Below are positions 1 through 7,250 of a DNA stretch of 9,166 bases, piece by piece. Source of the DNA: Desulfobacterales bacterium (GTDB lineage Bacteria > Desulfobacterota > Desulfobacteria > Desulfobacterales > UBA11574); NCBI GenBank assembly GCA_030145595.1, contig JAQYVG010000139.1, forward strand, positions 1 to 9,166. Reading direction: 5' to 3'. A program made the position numbers and the translations under genes. The notes beneath the pieces are model-generated. The model was given only the letters and a program-made list of their open reading frames with translations. It did not search any database and was not told the origin of the DNA. Every line of letters begins with the position of its first letter. Position 1 is the first letter of the stretch.

Positions 1-335
1 GTTTCACCAAGAACCTTTGGGTCCTTCCGATGCTCGCCTGGTTACTCCGTTGTCGTTGTCCAACTCGATGCTGTCTGAGACCCCGGGAGGTTGGGACTAT
101 ACTCGTCTGTACCGTATTGCCCATATTGCCTGCGCCCAACACGATAGGATCGGCAACCTCCAAAATTTACACGATTCTCGGGGCTAAGGGGCAGATTCAG
201 GGCACACACCCTTCACCTCGTTAGACTTGCATACCTCCTTAATTTATGTAAAGTATACTTGCGGGTGGCTGACTAGACCTTACCCGCGAGGGCTTCAGTT
301 TCCCTCACAACATCGAACCAGCGCCAGGTTCGAAC
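1..335 (-). mobile_element. Probable 5' part of a group II intron RNA (partial, runs off the window)
   Basis: This stretch has no convincing protein in any frame but is rich in RNA-like stems when read on the minus strand. A 7-bp stem pairs 302-308 with 286-292 (GUGAGGG/CCCUCGC, loop about AAACUGAAG). A 6-bp stem pairs 282-287 with 261-266 (GCGGGU/ACCCGC). A short GAACC/GGUUC hairpin lies near 315-335. The overall style (GGGAAACTGAAGCCC, GGTCTAGTCAGCCACCC, then a purine-rich stretch with AGGACCC) resembles domain I of chloroplast-like bacterial group II introns; that resemblance is from memory, not a search. If so, the intron runs toward position 1 and its reverse transcriptase and domains V/VI lie outside the window. 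I could not find a canonical GUGYG 5' end, so the boundary near 335 is inferred only from where the neighbouring repeat arm stops. It could instead be another structured RNA or an insertion element end. Confidence 0.42.
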
Positions 336-349
336 CGTGTTTTCGTGAT
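336..349. repeat. Half-copy of the CACGAAA palindromic repeat
   Basis: The 14 bases CGTGTTTTCGTGAT match one arm of the inverted repeat seen complete at 7251-7312 and in altered form at 4816-4930. The sequence stops matching at 335, where the intron-like segment starts, and no partner arm is visible. It lies 7 bases beyond the lptG stop codon. Confidence 0.6.
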
Positions 350-356
350 GATTCAG

Positions 357-1433
357 TTAATCTGCATTCAACAATGTCAAAGTTCCGACACATAAAAAAA
401 TAAAGTTTGCCGTCCAGGCGGCAAAAAAAGGAGGCAGCATTTCTCCATAACCAAGCGAAATACATAAACTGTAGAATATCCAGTAAAGAAATGTTATGCC
501 GACCCCATATGCGATGCTCACCGGCAAGCCTTTTGTAACACTGCCCCTAACAGCTATACCTACACCCAACATACACATGATGATGCAAACCATCGGAAAA
601 GCAACTTTGGCGTAAAGGTCTACCCGGTAGACGGCTGCATTGTATCCTTCCAATTCAACCTTTTTGATATATTCAAGAAGTTCCTTGAAATTCATCTCTT
701 CCGACTTAATAATCACCTGACTTAAATTGTCAGGCGCAAAATCGAACGTCTCGCTCAGCCTCTCGTGAAATGTTATTTTGTAGCTACCATCTTCTTTATT
801 AAGATTCTGCTCCATAACATGATCAAGCAGCCATGGGCCTTGTTTGAAAATACCTTTTTCAGCATCGACTCTTCTGATAAGTCTGAACTTCTCATCAAAT
901 TGATAAAGGGTGATTCCATAGACGGTTATAATTTTCGGATTGAAATATGCTATATGTGTAATCGAACGGTTACCTTTAATCCAAATGTTTTTTTCCTTTG
1001 AGATTACAGCTAATTCTTTTCTAACTTCCCTGAGCCATATCTGGTTGGCTTTTCCCATGGTGATGGGAACGATAGCTTCGGAAAAGAAAAAAAGAAGAAT
1101 ACTGAAAATGAGTCCAATCACAATAACCGGCTTTAACAAGTAAAAGATGCTAACGCCGCTGCTTTTTAAAGCAACGATTTCATTGTTCCTGGCCATAAGA
1201 CCAAAGACAACCAGAACTGCAAGCAGGATACAAACCGGAAGAATCTGGGCGATAACAAAAGGCGTCTTTAATAAAAAAAAGGTTAAAGCTTTCGAAAGCG
1301 GCAGCTTAGCTTCCATGAAATCATCGATTCTTTCAAAAAAATCGACCGCAACATATATGCCGACAACCATTGCCAGCATCATCCCAAAGTATTTAGAAAT
1401 CTGTATCGTCAGGTATTTATATATTATCGGCAT
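357..1433 (-). CDS. lptG: LPS export ABC transporter permease LptG
   Basis: Inner-membrane subunit of the LptB2FG complex, which extracts LPS from the inner membrane and pushes it onto the LptC-LptA bridge. At 358 residues it matches the usual LptG length of about 360. Hydrophobic segments lie at roughly 15-33, 50-80 and 101-122, then a soluble periplasmic (jellyroll-type) middle at about 125-265, then C-terminal membrane segments at about 272-294, 303-325 and 335-354. The N-terminal signature VDFFERIDDF (30-39) is typical of LptG rather than LptF. The cytoplasmic NNEIVALKSSGVS stretch (83-95) corresponds to the coupling-helix region that contacts the LptB ATPase. The ATG start has AGGAAAG just upstream. 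It follows lptF by 67 bases, so the two are probably co-transcribed. LptB and LptC are not in the window. The reading frame is intact. The LptF/LptG split rests on signature motifs and order and is fairly secure. Confidence 0.93.
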   Translation of the reverse strand: MPIIYKYLTIQISKYFGMMLAMVVGIYVAVDFFERIDDFMEAKLPLSKALTFFLLKTPFVIAQILPVCILLAVLVVFGLMARNNEIVALKSSGVSIFYLLKPVIVIGLIFSILLFFFSEAIVPITMGKANQIWLREVRKELAVISKEKNIWIKGNRSITHIAYFNPKIITVYGITLYQFDEKFRLIRRVDAEKGIFKQGPWLLDHVMEQNLNKEDGSYKITFHERLSETFDFAPDNLSQVIIKSEEMNFKELLEYIKKVELEGYNAAVYRVDLYAKVAFPMVCIIMCMLGVGIAVRGSVTKGLPVSIAYGVGITFLYWIFYSLCISLGYGEMLPPFFAAWTANFIFLCVGTLTLLNAD

Positions 1434-1482
1434 GCTTTCCTAATCATAACTTGATTGTATCGGAATTTCCTTTTTTTTTAGA

Positions 1483-1499
1483 TCCCGCTTTAAGCGGGA
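1483..1499. repeat. Palindrome in the lptF-lptG spacer
   Basis: The 17 bases TCCCGCTTTAAGCGGGA form a near-perfect palindrome with 8-base arms around one central base; realistically a 6-bp GC-rich stem with a TTTAA loop. It lies directly after the lptF stop. On the transcribed minus strand it is followed by a run of A, not U, so it does not fit an intrinsic terminator. It could stabilise the upstream mRNA or be a small dispersed palindrome. Confidence 0.6.
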
Positions 1500-1500
1500 G

Positions 1501-2679
1501 TTATATAGAATCGCGCAGCGATTGTATAACTCGTTTAATCAATACTGCCAAATATCTGATATTCACCGGACGTTCTTTGGCCGTTCTGTCGAGCAGAAAC
1601 AGACCCAACCCACCCATAACAACATTAGGAAGCCACATACCTATCACCGGAGGATAGACCCCGGTTTCACCAAAAACCCACCCGGCCGACAACATCAAGT
1701 AATAAAGCAAAAAGAAAAAAAGACCCAGACCCAATCCAAATGATCTTTTAGCCGACTGCGACTGTATTCCCAAAGGAACGGCCATAATCCCAAGGGCAAA
1801 ACATGCAAAAGCGATGGAAATTTTCTTGTGAAATTCTGTCAGTGCAGTAAAATATCGGACATCTTTTTTTGAAAAGGATTGTATGTGCTGACGCAGTTCA
1901 ACAAGATTCATCTCTTTTTCGTCTTTGGAGCGTTCTTTTGCCGCAGAAATTGCCTTCTCTAAATCGAGGTTAATGTCATAGGTGTCAAATTTGATAGAAT
2001 GAGTCGCCTGGTTCTTGATATCTACCTGATTTATACTTCCGTCATACAGTCGCAAATGAAAAGACGGACTATCAGGTTTGTTAAATATATTTCCCCGCGG
2101 TGCGACCACGGTGCTAACGATATTTTTATTTCTTTTATCCTCAATAAAGACATTGATAAGAATTTTACTTTTTAAATCGATTTTATTCATATACAGCATA
2201 ACATCTTTAAAACTGTCATTAAAAGTCCTTTCTTTGAGTCCAATCTTGGCATTAGATGAAACGACTTCAAGTGTCAGGTCTTTAAACGACAACCTTCCCC
2301 ACGGCACCCCGTAAATAGACATAAACCCGGTAAGTAAAAATCCCAATAAGCAAAAGAGCATCACCGGTGGAAGCAGCCTATAAATACTGAACCCGCCGGC
2401 TTTTAAGGCGACGATCTCATTATCGGCGGACAATCGAAGAAACGTCAGAAGTATGCTCATCATAATGGACAAAGGTATCACAAATTCAAGGAAATGAGGT
2501 ATGGAATAGAGCAGCAGCATAAAAACCGAGGATATGCTGATCTTGTAATTTACAATCATTTTAGTGATATCGAGTATCTTTGCCATCAGGAATACAAATG
2601 TGAAAAACACTATATTGAGGGTAAAGGGTGGCATCATCTCTGTAAAAAAATATCGATTTACAATTGAGTTGATTTTCAT
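1501..2679 (-). CDS. lptF: LPS export ABC transporter permease LptF
   Basis: Partner permease of LptG in the LptB2FG extractor. The protein has 392 residues, slightly longer than the E. coli protein (366). It shows the YjgP/YjgQ family layout: N-terminal membrane segments at about 17-35, 50-80 and 102-122, a hydrophilic periplasmic domain at about 130-275, and C-terminal membrane segments at about 286-304, 313-333 and 343-363. The motif DNEIVALKAGGFSIYRLL (86-103) is the conserved cytoplasmic coupling region, and NRYFFTEMMPPF (8-19) is a typical LptF start. The extra length is mainly a basic tail after residue 364. The ATG start has no Shine-Dalgarno; the bases before it read CCACCCACCTGTT. 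A TATAAT box lies only about 16 bases upstream, so the transcript may begin very close to the start codon. It is followed by lptG and separated from msbA by a 253-base repeat-bearing spacer. Confidence 0.93.
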   Translation of the reverse strand: MKINSIVNRYFFTEMMPPFTLNIVFFTFVFLMAKILDITKMIVNYKISISSVFMLLLYSIPHFLEFVIPLSIMMSILLTFLRLSADNEIVALKAGGFSIYRLLPPVMLFCLLGFLLTGFMSIYGVPWGRLSFKDLTLEVVSSNAKIGLKERTFNDSFKDVMLYMNKIDLKSKILINVFIEDKRNKNIVSTVVAPRGNIFNKPDSPSFHLRLYDGSINQVDIKNQATHSIKFDTYDINLDLEKAISAAKERSKDEKEMNLVELRQHIQSFSKKDVRYFTALTEFHKKISIAFACFALGIMAVPLGIQSQSAKRSFGLGLGLFFFLLYYLMLSAGWVFGETGVYPPVIGMWLPNVVMGGLGLFLLDRTAKERPVNIRYLAVLIKRVIQSLRDSI

Positions 2680-2694
2680 AACAGGTGGGTGGTT

Positions 2695-2700
2695 ATTATA
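2695..2700 (-). promoter_or_regulatory. Possible -10 box ahead of lptF
   Basis: A perfect TATAAT on the minus strand lies 15 bases upstream of the lptF ATG. No good -35 hexamer is found at 16-18 bases spacing (ACGCAA is the nearest candidate). If it is used, the lptFG leader would be about 10 bases, consistent with the lack of a ribosome binding site. It may be chance in AT-rich spacer DNA. Confidence 0.28.
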
Positions 2701-2770
2701 CCTTGAACCGTCTTAATTTGCGTTTTTAGATTCTTAAACTTGGACAAGATAAATCAGGTTCCCTCATTGA

Positions 2771-2919
2771 TGATTTTCGATTGATGATTGATGATTTAAG
2801 GATGGCTGTCATTTTTATATAAATTGATGGAGCGAGCCGACTTCGCCATAGTAGGTAGGCTTCGACGGCTAAAAGCGACTTCCATCAATCGACAATCAAC
2901 AATCATCAGTCATAAATCA
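2771..2919. repeat. Large imperfect inverted repeat between msbA and lptF
   Basis: Outer arms 2771-2796 and 2894-2919 are inverted copies matching at 22 of 26 positions and are built from iterated TGATTGATGATT units. Inner arms ATTGATGGA (2823-2831) and TCCATCAAT (2881-2889) are exact. The centre (2832-2880) holds AGCCG/CGGCT arms, giving a cruciform- or hairpin-capable element of about 150 bases. No ORF or terminator U-tract is seen. It resembles a MITE or REP-like intergenic element. Confidence 0.65.
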
Positions 2920-2932
2920 CTAAACATTAGGG

Positions 2933-4732
2933 TTAAGGATTTGTCCTGATGCTTTCAGGCTGAAATGTCCTGTCCTGGTTATTGACATTCTGCATTTGGT
3001 AGAGTTTGAAAAATTCCCCCTGGCGGGCAATCAGTTCTGCCTGTGTGCCCTCTTCTACGACCTGGCCATTCACGACAACAATAATCCTGTCGGCATAATC
3101 GATGGTTGAAAGTCGGTGGGCAATCACAAACGTAGTACGGCCTTTCATGAGATTCTCAAGGGCCTTTTGAACCAGCATCTCCGATTCCGCATCAAGAGAA
3201 GAAGTGGCCTCGTCAAGAATCAAAATAGGGGCATCCTTCAAAAGTGCCCGAGCAATACAAATCCTCTGTTTTTCTCCTCCGGAAAGGCGCGCGCCCAGCT
3301 CCCCGATGTTGGTGTCAAACTTGCCGGGAAAGCTTTGAATGAAATCATAAGCATAGGCGGCCTTTGCAGCTCTTTGGATTTCTTCATCCGAAGCTCTGTA
3401 GTTGCCATAGGCGATATTGTTGCGCACGGAATCGTTAAAAAGTATAGGTTCCTGGGTAACGATTGCCATCTGATCCCGCAGCGAAGATATCGATGCCTTG
3501 CGAATATCGTCACCGTCGATCAAAATCGCCCCTTCAGTGACATCATAGAACCTGGGCAACAGGTTAACCAGAGAGGTTTTTCCCCCACCGCTCATGCCCA
3601 CAAGCGCCAAAATCTCGCCGGCCTGAACATCCAGATTGATGTCTTTTAATATAATATCCTCTTCATATTTAAAAAATACGTTTTCGAAAGCGACCCTGTG
3701 CGGTCCGCGTTTAAGTACTACAGGGTTTTTGGGCTCTTTGATTTCTGATTTTGTCTCCATGACGTCAAAAATTCTGTCGACCGCAGCAAGCCCTTGCTGA
3801 ACCGCGTTATTGAGACCGCTTAACTTCTTTATCGGATCATACAGCATCAGCACGGCTGCCATAAAAGAGAAAAATGTTCCGGCGGTAGAAGTGCCCGCAA
3901 GCACCTTAGATCCCCCGTACCATATAATAAAAGCAATGCCGAGTCCGCCCAGAAACTCCATGATGGGTGAAGACAATGACCGCGCGATAACAGCTTTCAT
4001 CTCCAGTTTAAAAAGCCCGAGTGTTCTTTCGTAAAAACGCTCCTTTTCATATTGCTCCATTCCAAAAGCCTTGACGATCTTGTTGCCCGCAAATGTCTCA
4101 TGCAGAAAAGAATTTAAATCGCCAACGGCTTCCTGCCAACCGGTACTAATTCGCCGCACCCGTCGACCGAACTCTACAATTGGGTAGAAAGCCAGCGGCA
4201 AAATGACAAAAGCAAACAGGGCCATTTTCCAGTCCCGGTAAAAGATAACGCTCGTTAAGCCCACTATCGTAAAGCAATCTTTTAATGAGCTTGTAACCGC
4301 GGTCGAAACCATGGTTTTGACAATACCGACATCGCCGGTTACACGCGACATTAGTACACCGGTCTTTTCTTTGTGAAAAAAGGCGATCGGCAGGTCCTGT
4401 ATGTGGCTATAGAGGTCATCGCGTAAACGCCTGATAATGCTTTCACCCACATAATTCATCAAATAATCCTGCCCGTACGTTGCCAGACCACGGAGCAAGT
4501 ATATCAGAATAACGGCCAGCGGAATTATCTTCAGCATCATGGTGTCCTTATTAAGAAAAATATCATCCAGTACCGGTTTTACCAAAAAAGCAGTAGCCGA
4601 GGTTGCCGCAGCCATGACCAGCATACATACCATTGCCAAAAATAGACGGAATCTGTTTTCCTTGACCAGGGCCAGGATCCGTTTGTGTCTATCTCTTAAG
4701 GCCGGTTTTGATATTTTTTTTAAAATCGCCAT
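2933..4732 (-). CDS. msbA: Lipid A export ABC transporter MsbA (ATP-binding/permease)
   Basis: Homodimeric inner-membrane flippase that moves lipid A-core from the cytoplasmic to the periplasmic leaflet. The 599 residues fit a fused half-transporter (usual length about 580-600). The transmembrane domain has hydrophobic segments at about 30-52, 67-84, 150-165, 168-186, 258-276 and 284-300. The nucleotide-binding domain spans about 345-580: Walker A GMSGGGKT (379-386), Q-loop Gln427, signature LSGGEKQR (483-490), Walker B ILILDEAT (503-510, catalytic Glu508) and switch His539. All catalytic motifs are intact. Placement between lpxB and lptFG supports MsbA over a generic exporter. The ATG start gives a normal N-terminus but has only weak AT-rich sequence upstream, with no clear Shine-Dalgarno. 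The C-terminal tail after about 580 is short and polar, as is common. Confidence 0.92.
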   Translation of the reverse strand: MAILKKISKPALRDRHKRILALVKENRFRLFLAMVCMLVMAAATSATAFLVKPVLDDIFLNKDTMMLKIIPLAVILIYLLRGLATYGQDYLMNYVGESIIRRLRDDLYSHIQDLPIAFFHKEKTGVLMSRVTGDVGIVKTMVSTAVTSSLKDCFTIVGLTSVIFYRDWKMALFAFVILPLAFYPIVEFGRRVRRISTGWQEAVGDLNSFLHETFAGNKIVKAFGMEQYEKERFYERTLGLFKLEMKAVIARSLSSPIMEFLGGLGIAFIIWYGGSKVLAGTSTAGTFFSFMAAVLMLYDPIKKLSGLNNAVQQGLAAVDRIFDVMETKSEIKEPKNPVVLKRGPHRVAFENVFFKYEEDIILKDINLDVQAGEILALVGMSGGGKTSLVNLLPRFYDVTEGAILIDGDDIRKASISSLRDQMAIVTQEPILFNDSVRNNIAYGNYRASDEEIQRAAKAAYAYDFIQSFPGKFDTNIGELGARLSGGEKQRICIARALLKDAPILILDEATSSLDAESEMLVQKALENLMKGRTTFVIAHRLSTIDYADRIIVVVNGQVVEEGTQAELIARQGEFFKLYQMQNVNNQDRTFQPESIRTNP

Positions 4733-4815
4733 TTTTATAAAACGTATAGATGACCCGGATTTTTTAGTTTCTTAATTGTTAATTTTGAGTATTTTGTGAC
4801 AAACAATTAAAGTTA

Positions 4816-4930
4816 ATCACGAAAACACCCCGGTACGACAGGCTCTGCCTACGGGGCAGGCGAAAAAGGGAAAGCACGAAATTTTATTAATATCTTTTTT
4901 TCGTGTTTTCGTCATTTCGTGCTTTCGTGG
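4816..4930. repeat. CACGAAA palindromic repeat, second copy (inverted, interrupted)
   Basis: Read on the minus strand, this copy follows the element at 7251-7312 almost base for base: GACGAAAACACGAAA arm, AT-rich centre with ATATTA, then ATTTCGTGCTTTCCC, then the second arm TTTCG-TGTTTTCGTGATTA. The second arm is split by a 33-nt insert at 4828-4860. An extra outer stretch (about 4913-4930) adds two more CACGAAA units. It lies in the 260-base spacer between lpxB and msbA. No ORF is seen there. Confidence 0.75.
4828..4860. repeat. 33-nt palindromic insert inside the CACGAAA repeat
   Basis: Compared with the uninterrupted copy at 7251-7312, these 33 GC-rich bases are extra. They begin CCCCGGTACGACAGG and end CTACGGGGCAGG. 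They can fold on themselves: CCCCG with CGGGG outside, and AGGC with GCCT inside, around a 3-base loop. The bases either side rejoin to give the expected arm ATCACGAAAACA-CGAAA. One boundary is ambiguous by a single C. Confidence 0.6.
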
Positions 4931-4992
4931 TATTTTTTCTTTTCCGGCCTGTCCACGTATTCGGCGCTTGTACGGGTTATGTAATAGCCTGG

Positions 4993-6132
4993 TTAAAGCA
5001 TATTCATTGCAATCTCGGCAACACGTTCAGAGGCTCCCGGCGTTCCCAGCTTATCTCTTGTGCTCAAAAGCTCATTTCTCAAACGCTCCAAACCGGGAAC
5101 GTCATTTAACATCTCAAAAACTGTATCTGCTATCTTACCGGGCGAGGCTTCCCCCTGCAGCAGTTCAGGAACAATCCTTTTACCTGCTATAAGGTTAACA
5201 AGGCCGATATGTTTGACACGGATCAAAACCCGGCCCAACCAGTAGCTAATCGGGGACAACTTGTAGATGATTACCATCGGTGTGCCGGAAATTGCAGATT
5301 CCAGGGTAACCGTACCCGAAGCGGCAACGACCAGTCTGCATTTTTCAAAAACTTCATCCACCCCGCCTGTAATCATCTCAAAGTTAATTAAAGCTTTGTG
5401 TTTTGCAATGAGCGCTTCCACGTACTGTTTTTCCACAGTAGGAGCAAGTGAAATCACAAATTTTATATTCTTGATCCGTTCTGCCAATATCCGCGCAGCA
5501 TTCAGCATAACCGGCAGATGCCTGGCAATCTCCCGGTCACGGGAGCCGGGGAGCAAACCTACTGTAAGATTTGGCTCGGCCGGCTTTTCCAAGGCAGTGG
5601 CGGGGGAAGAATGTTCATTGTCGAGTAAAGGATGGCCGACAAATGTCACAGGGATCTGATGCCTTTTAAAAAAATCTGCCTCAAACGGCAAAATAACCGC
5701 CGCATGATTCACTAATTTTCCTATTTTTTTAACACGGCCCGGCCTCCAGGCCCAAATCTGGGGGGTGATATAATAAAGCACGGGTATTGCGAGCTTCTTG
5801 GCAGTCGCAGCGACATTAAGGTTAAAATCTGGAAAATCGATCAAGATGAGCAGGTCGGGATGCATTGTTTTAAGGGCTTTTTTGGCAACCGACAGTCCTT
5901 TTAATATACTGGTTATTTTGGAAAAAACCTCCGTAATCCCCACAACGGCAAGTTCGGAAGCATCAACTAAAATCCTGACACCCTCATTTTTAAGAGCCGG
6001 TCCGCCGATGCCGCAGAAAAAGAGCGCATTGTTTTTTTTTTGCATGGCATTTACCAGCTTGGCCCCGTGATGGTCGCCGGAAGCTTCACCTGCAATTATC
6101 ATTACACATTTTTTTTCGGGAATGGGACCCAT
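4993..6132 (-). CDS. lpxB: Lipid-A-disaccharide synthase LpxB
   Basis: Glycosyltransferase family 19 enzyme that joins UDP-2,3-diacylglucosamine to lipid X, giving the beta-1,6 disaccharide of lipid A at the cytoplasmic face of the inner membrane. Using the ATG at 6132 the protein has 379 residues, matching E. coli LpxB (382). Conserved blocks: GEASGDHHGA (15-24), IDFPDFN (98-104, holding the Asp implicated in catalysis), YYITPQIWAWR (120-130), FVGHPLLDN, LLPGSRDREI (193-202, sugar-nucleotide binding), ASGTVTLE (271-278) and GLVNLIAGKRIVPELLQ (310-326). The frame stays open to a TTG at 6168, but those 12 extra residues are not expected in the family and the TTG has no Shine-Dalgarno. The ATG site is also weak, so the start is uncertain. 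The neighbours oxidoreductase and msbA fit a lipid A operon. No lpxI, lpxH or lpxK is visible here. Confidence 0.93.
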   Translation of the reverse strand: MGPIPEKKCVMIIAGEASGDHHGAKLVNAMQKKNNALFFCGIGGPALKNEGVRILVDASELAVVGITEVFSKITSILKGLSVAKKALKTMHPDLLILIDFPDFNLNVAATAKKLAIPVLYYITPQIWAWRPGRVKKIGKLVNHAAVILPFEADFFKRHQIPVTFVGHPLLDNEHSSPATALEKPAEPNLTVGLLPGSRDREIARHLPVMLNAARILAERIKNIKFVISLAPTVEKQYVEALIAKHKALINFEMITGGVDEVFEKCRLVVAASGTVTLESAISGTPMVIIYKLSPISYWLGRVLIRVKHIGLVNLIAGKRIVPELLQGEASPGKIADTVFEMLNDVPGLERLRNELLSTRDKLGTPGASERVAEIAMNML

Positions 6133-6237
6133 TGGTATTAGTAAAAACCTGCACCTAAAAATGTTCAAATTGTCGTGTCGACGGAATGCAAAAACCGCAA
6201 TTGAGTCTTGCTGACTGGGGTTCTTTTTGCGAATTAA

Positions 6238-7203
6238 TCATTCTTTTGTGTCAGACAGCCGGTGTACAGAATTTTCGATCTGTTCCATAATATTTAAAGC
6301 TATTTTCAGGGCATCACGTCCCATCTGTCCCGTAACCTGTGGTACTTTACGGTTGACGACCGATTTTACAAAAGATTTTATTTCATCTTCCAGGGCGTCA
6401 CCCTTTGTAAAACAAAGCTGCTTAATTTCCATGCCCGGAATCAAGCCGTCATCTTTTTTGCTATTCTGCCGGATAACGGTAATTTCCCGGCTCGTAAAAT
6501 CGACTGACACATAGGCATCTTTTTGGAATAGTCTAATTTTACGTTCATTTTTGGTCGAAATGCGACTGGCGGTAACATTGGCAACACATCCGCTTTGAAA
6601 TTCAAGACGTGCATTTGCAATATCAACGTTTTCAGCGATAACAGGGATTCCCGCCGCACGGATTTCGCTGACTTCGGATCTAACGAAGTTCAAAATAATA
6701 TCGATATCATGAATCATAAGGTCAAGGACTACGCTGACGTCGGTACCGCGATCATTGTAGATACTCAAGCGGTGCGACTCGATGAACATCGGCTTCTGAA
6801 CGATATCCTTTAACGCAATAACTGCAGGATTAAATCGTTCAAGGTGCCCCACTTGAATGATCAGACCTTTTGAATCTGCAAACCGAATCAGCTCATCAGC
6901 CTCTTCAAGTGTGGTTGTCATGGGCTTTTCGATGAGGACATCAACATCATTCTTTAAAAAATCCATGGCGACCGCAAAATGGGATGGAGTCGGAACAACG
7001 ATACTGACAGCATCCACTTTTCCAAAAAGGTCCTGATAGGTTGAATGTGCCGTGGTACGGTACTTGCCGGCGATACTCGCAGCTTGTGACATGTTGGTAT
7101 CGGCGACGCCAACAAGGTCTACCGCATCCATACTTGCATACTTTTCAGCATGGAATTTGCCAAGATAGCCGACACCTACAACACCAATGCGCAGTCTTTT
7201 CAT
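6238..7203 (-). CDS. Gfo/Idh/MocA family oxidoreductase, GnnA-like
   Basis: Predicted NAD(P)-dependent sugar dehydrogenase of 321 residues. The N-terminal Rossmann fold carries GVVGVGYLG (7-15, a GxGxxG loop) and ADTN after beta-strand 2 (34-37). The EKP motif (92-94) contains the family's active-site lysine. GHLERFNP (119-126) and DLMIHDIDI (161-169, with likely catalytic Asp161 and His165) complete the pattern. Members lying between lpxA and lpxB include GnnA of Acidithiobacillus, which oxidises the 3-position of UDP-GlcNAc before GnnB transaminates it, leading to lipid A with 3-amino sugars; this is family knowledge. No gnnB-type aminotransferase is in the window, so the substrate is unproven and I give no symbol. 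A UDP-sugar is the likely substrate. The start ATG has TAGGT 8 bases upstream, in a leader motif shared with lpxD. The frame is intact. Confidence 0.85.
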   Translation of the reverse strand: MKRLRIGVVGVGYLGKFHAEKYASMDAVDLVGVADTNMSQAASIAGKYRTTAHSTYQDLFGKVDAVSIVVPTPSHFAVAMDFLKNDVDVLIEKPMTTTLEEADELIRFADSKGLIIQVGHLERFNPAVIALKDIVQKPMFIESHRLSIYNDRGTDVSVVLDLMIHDIDIILNFVRSEVSEIRAAGIPVIAENVDIANARLEFQSGCVANVTASRISTKNERKIRLFQKDAYVSVDFTSREITVIRQNSKKDDGLIPGMEIKQLCFTKGDALEDEIKSFVKSVVNRKVPQVTGQMGRDALKIALNIMEQIENSVHRLSDTKE

Positions 7204-7211
7204 AATCTAAT

Positions 7212-7235
7212 ACCTAACCCGGACAAGCCAGAGCC
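7212..7235 (-). repeat. Leader-like repeat upstream of the oxidoreductase gene
   Basis: The segment ACCTA..CCGG.CAAGCC.GA.CC matches 9002-9025 at 19 of 24 bases. On the minus strand it ends in TAGGT, 8 bases before the oxidoreductase ATG, so its end may supply a weak ribosome binding site. Confidence 0.5.
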
Positions 7236-7250
7236 AAAAAGGGATTATTT

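Noticed and set aside
30..224. Plus-strand 64-codon ORF in the intron-like region.
   Set aside because: Low-complexity Cys/Pro/Arg-rich translation, no ribosome binding site, and the DNA shows RNA-type stems on the opposite strand.
1483..1499. Palindrome after lptF as an intrinsic terminator.
   Set aside because: On the minus strand the stem is followed by A residues, not U; the T-run lies on the wrong side.
3116..3649. Plus-strand 177-codon ORF.
   Set aside because: It lies entirely antisense to the conserved ATPase domain of msbA and its translation resembles no family I know.
6133..6168. TTG-initiated 12-residue extension of LpxB.
   Set aside because: No Shine-Dalgarno, the residues are not part of the family, and the ATG at 6132 gives the usual length.
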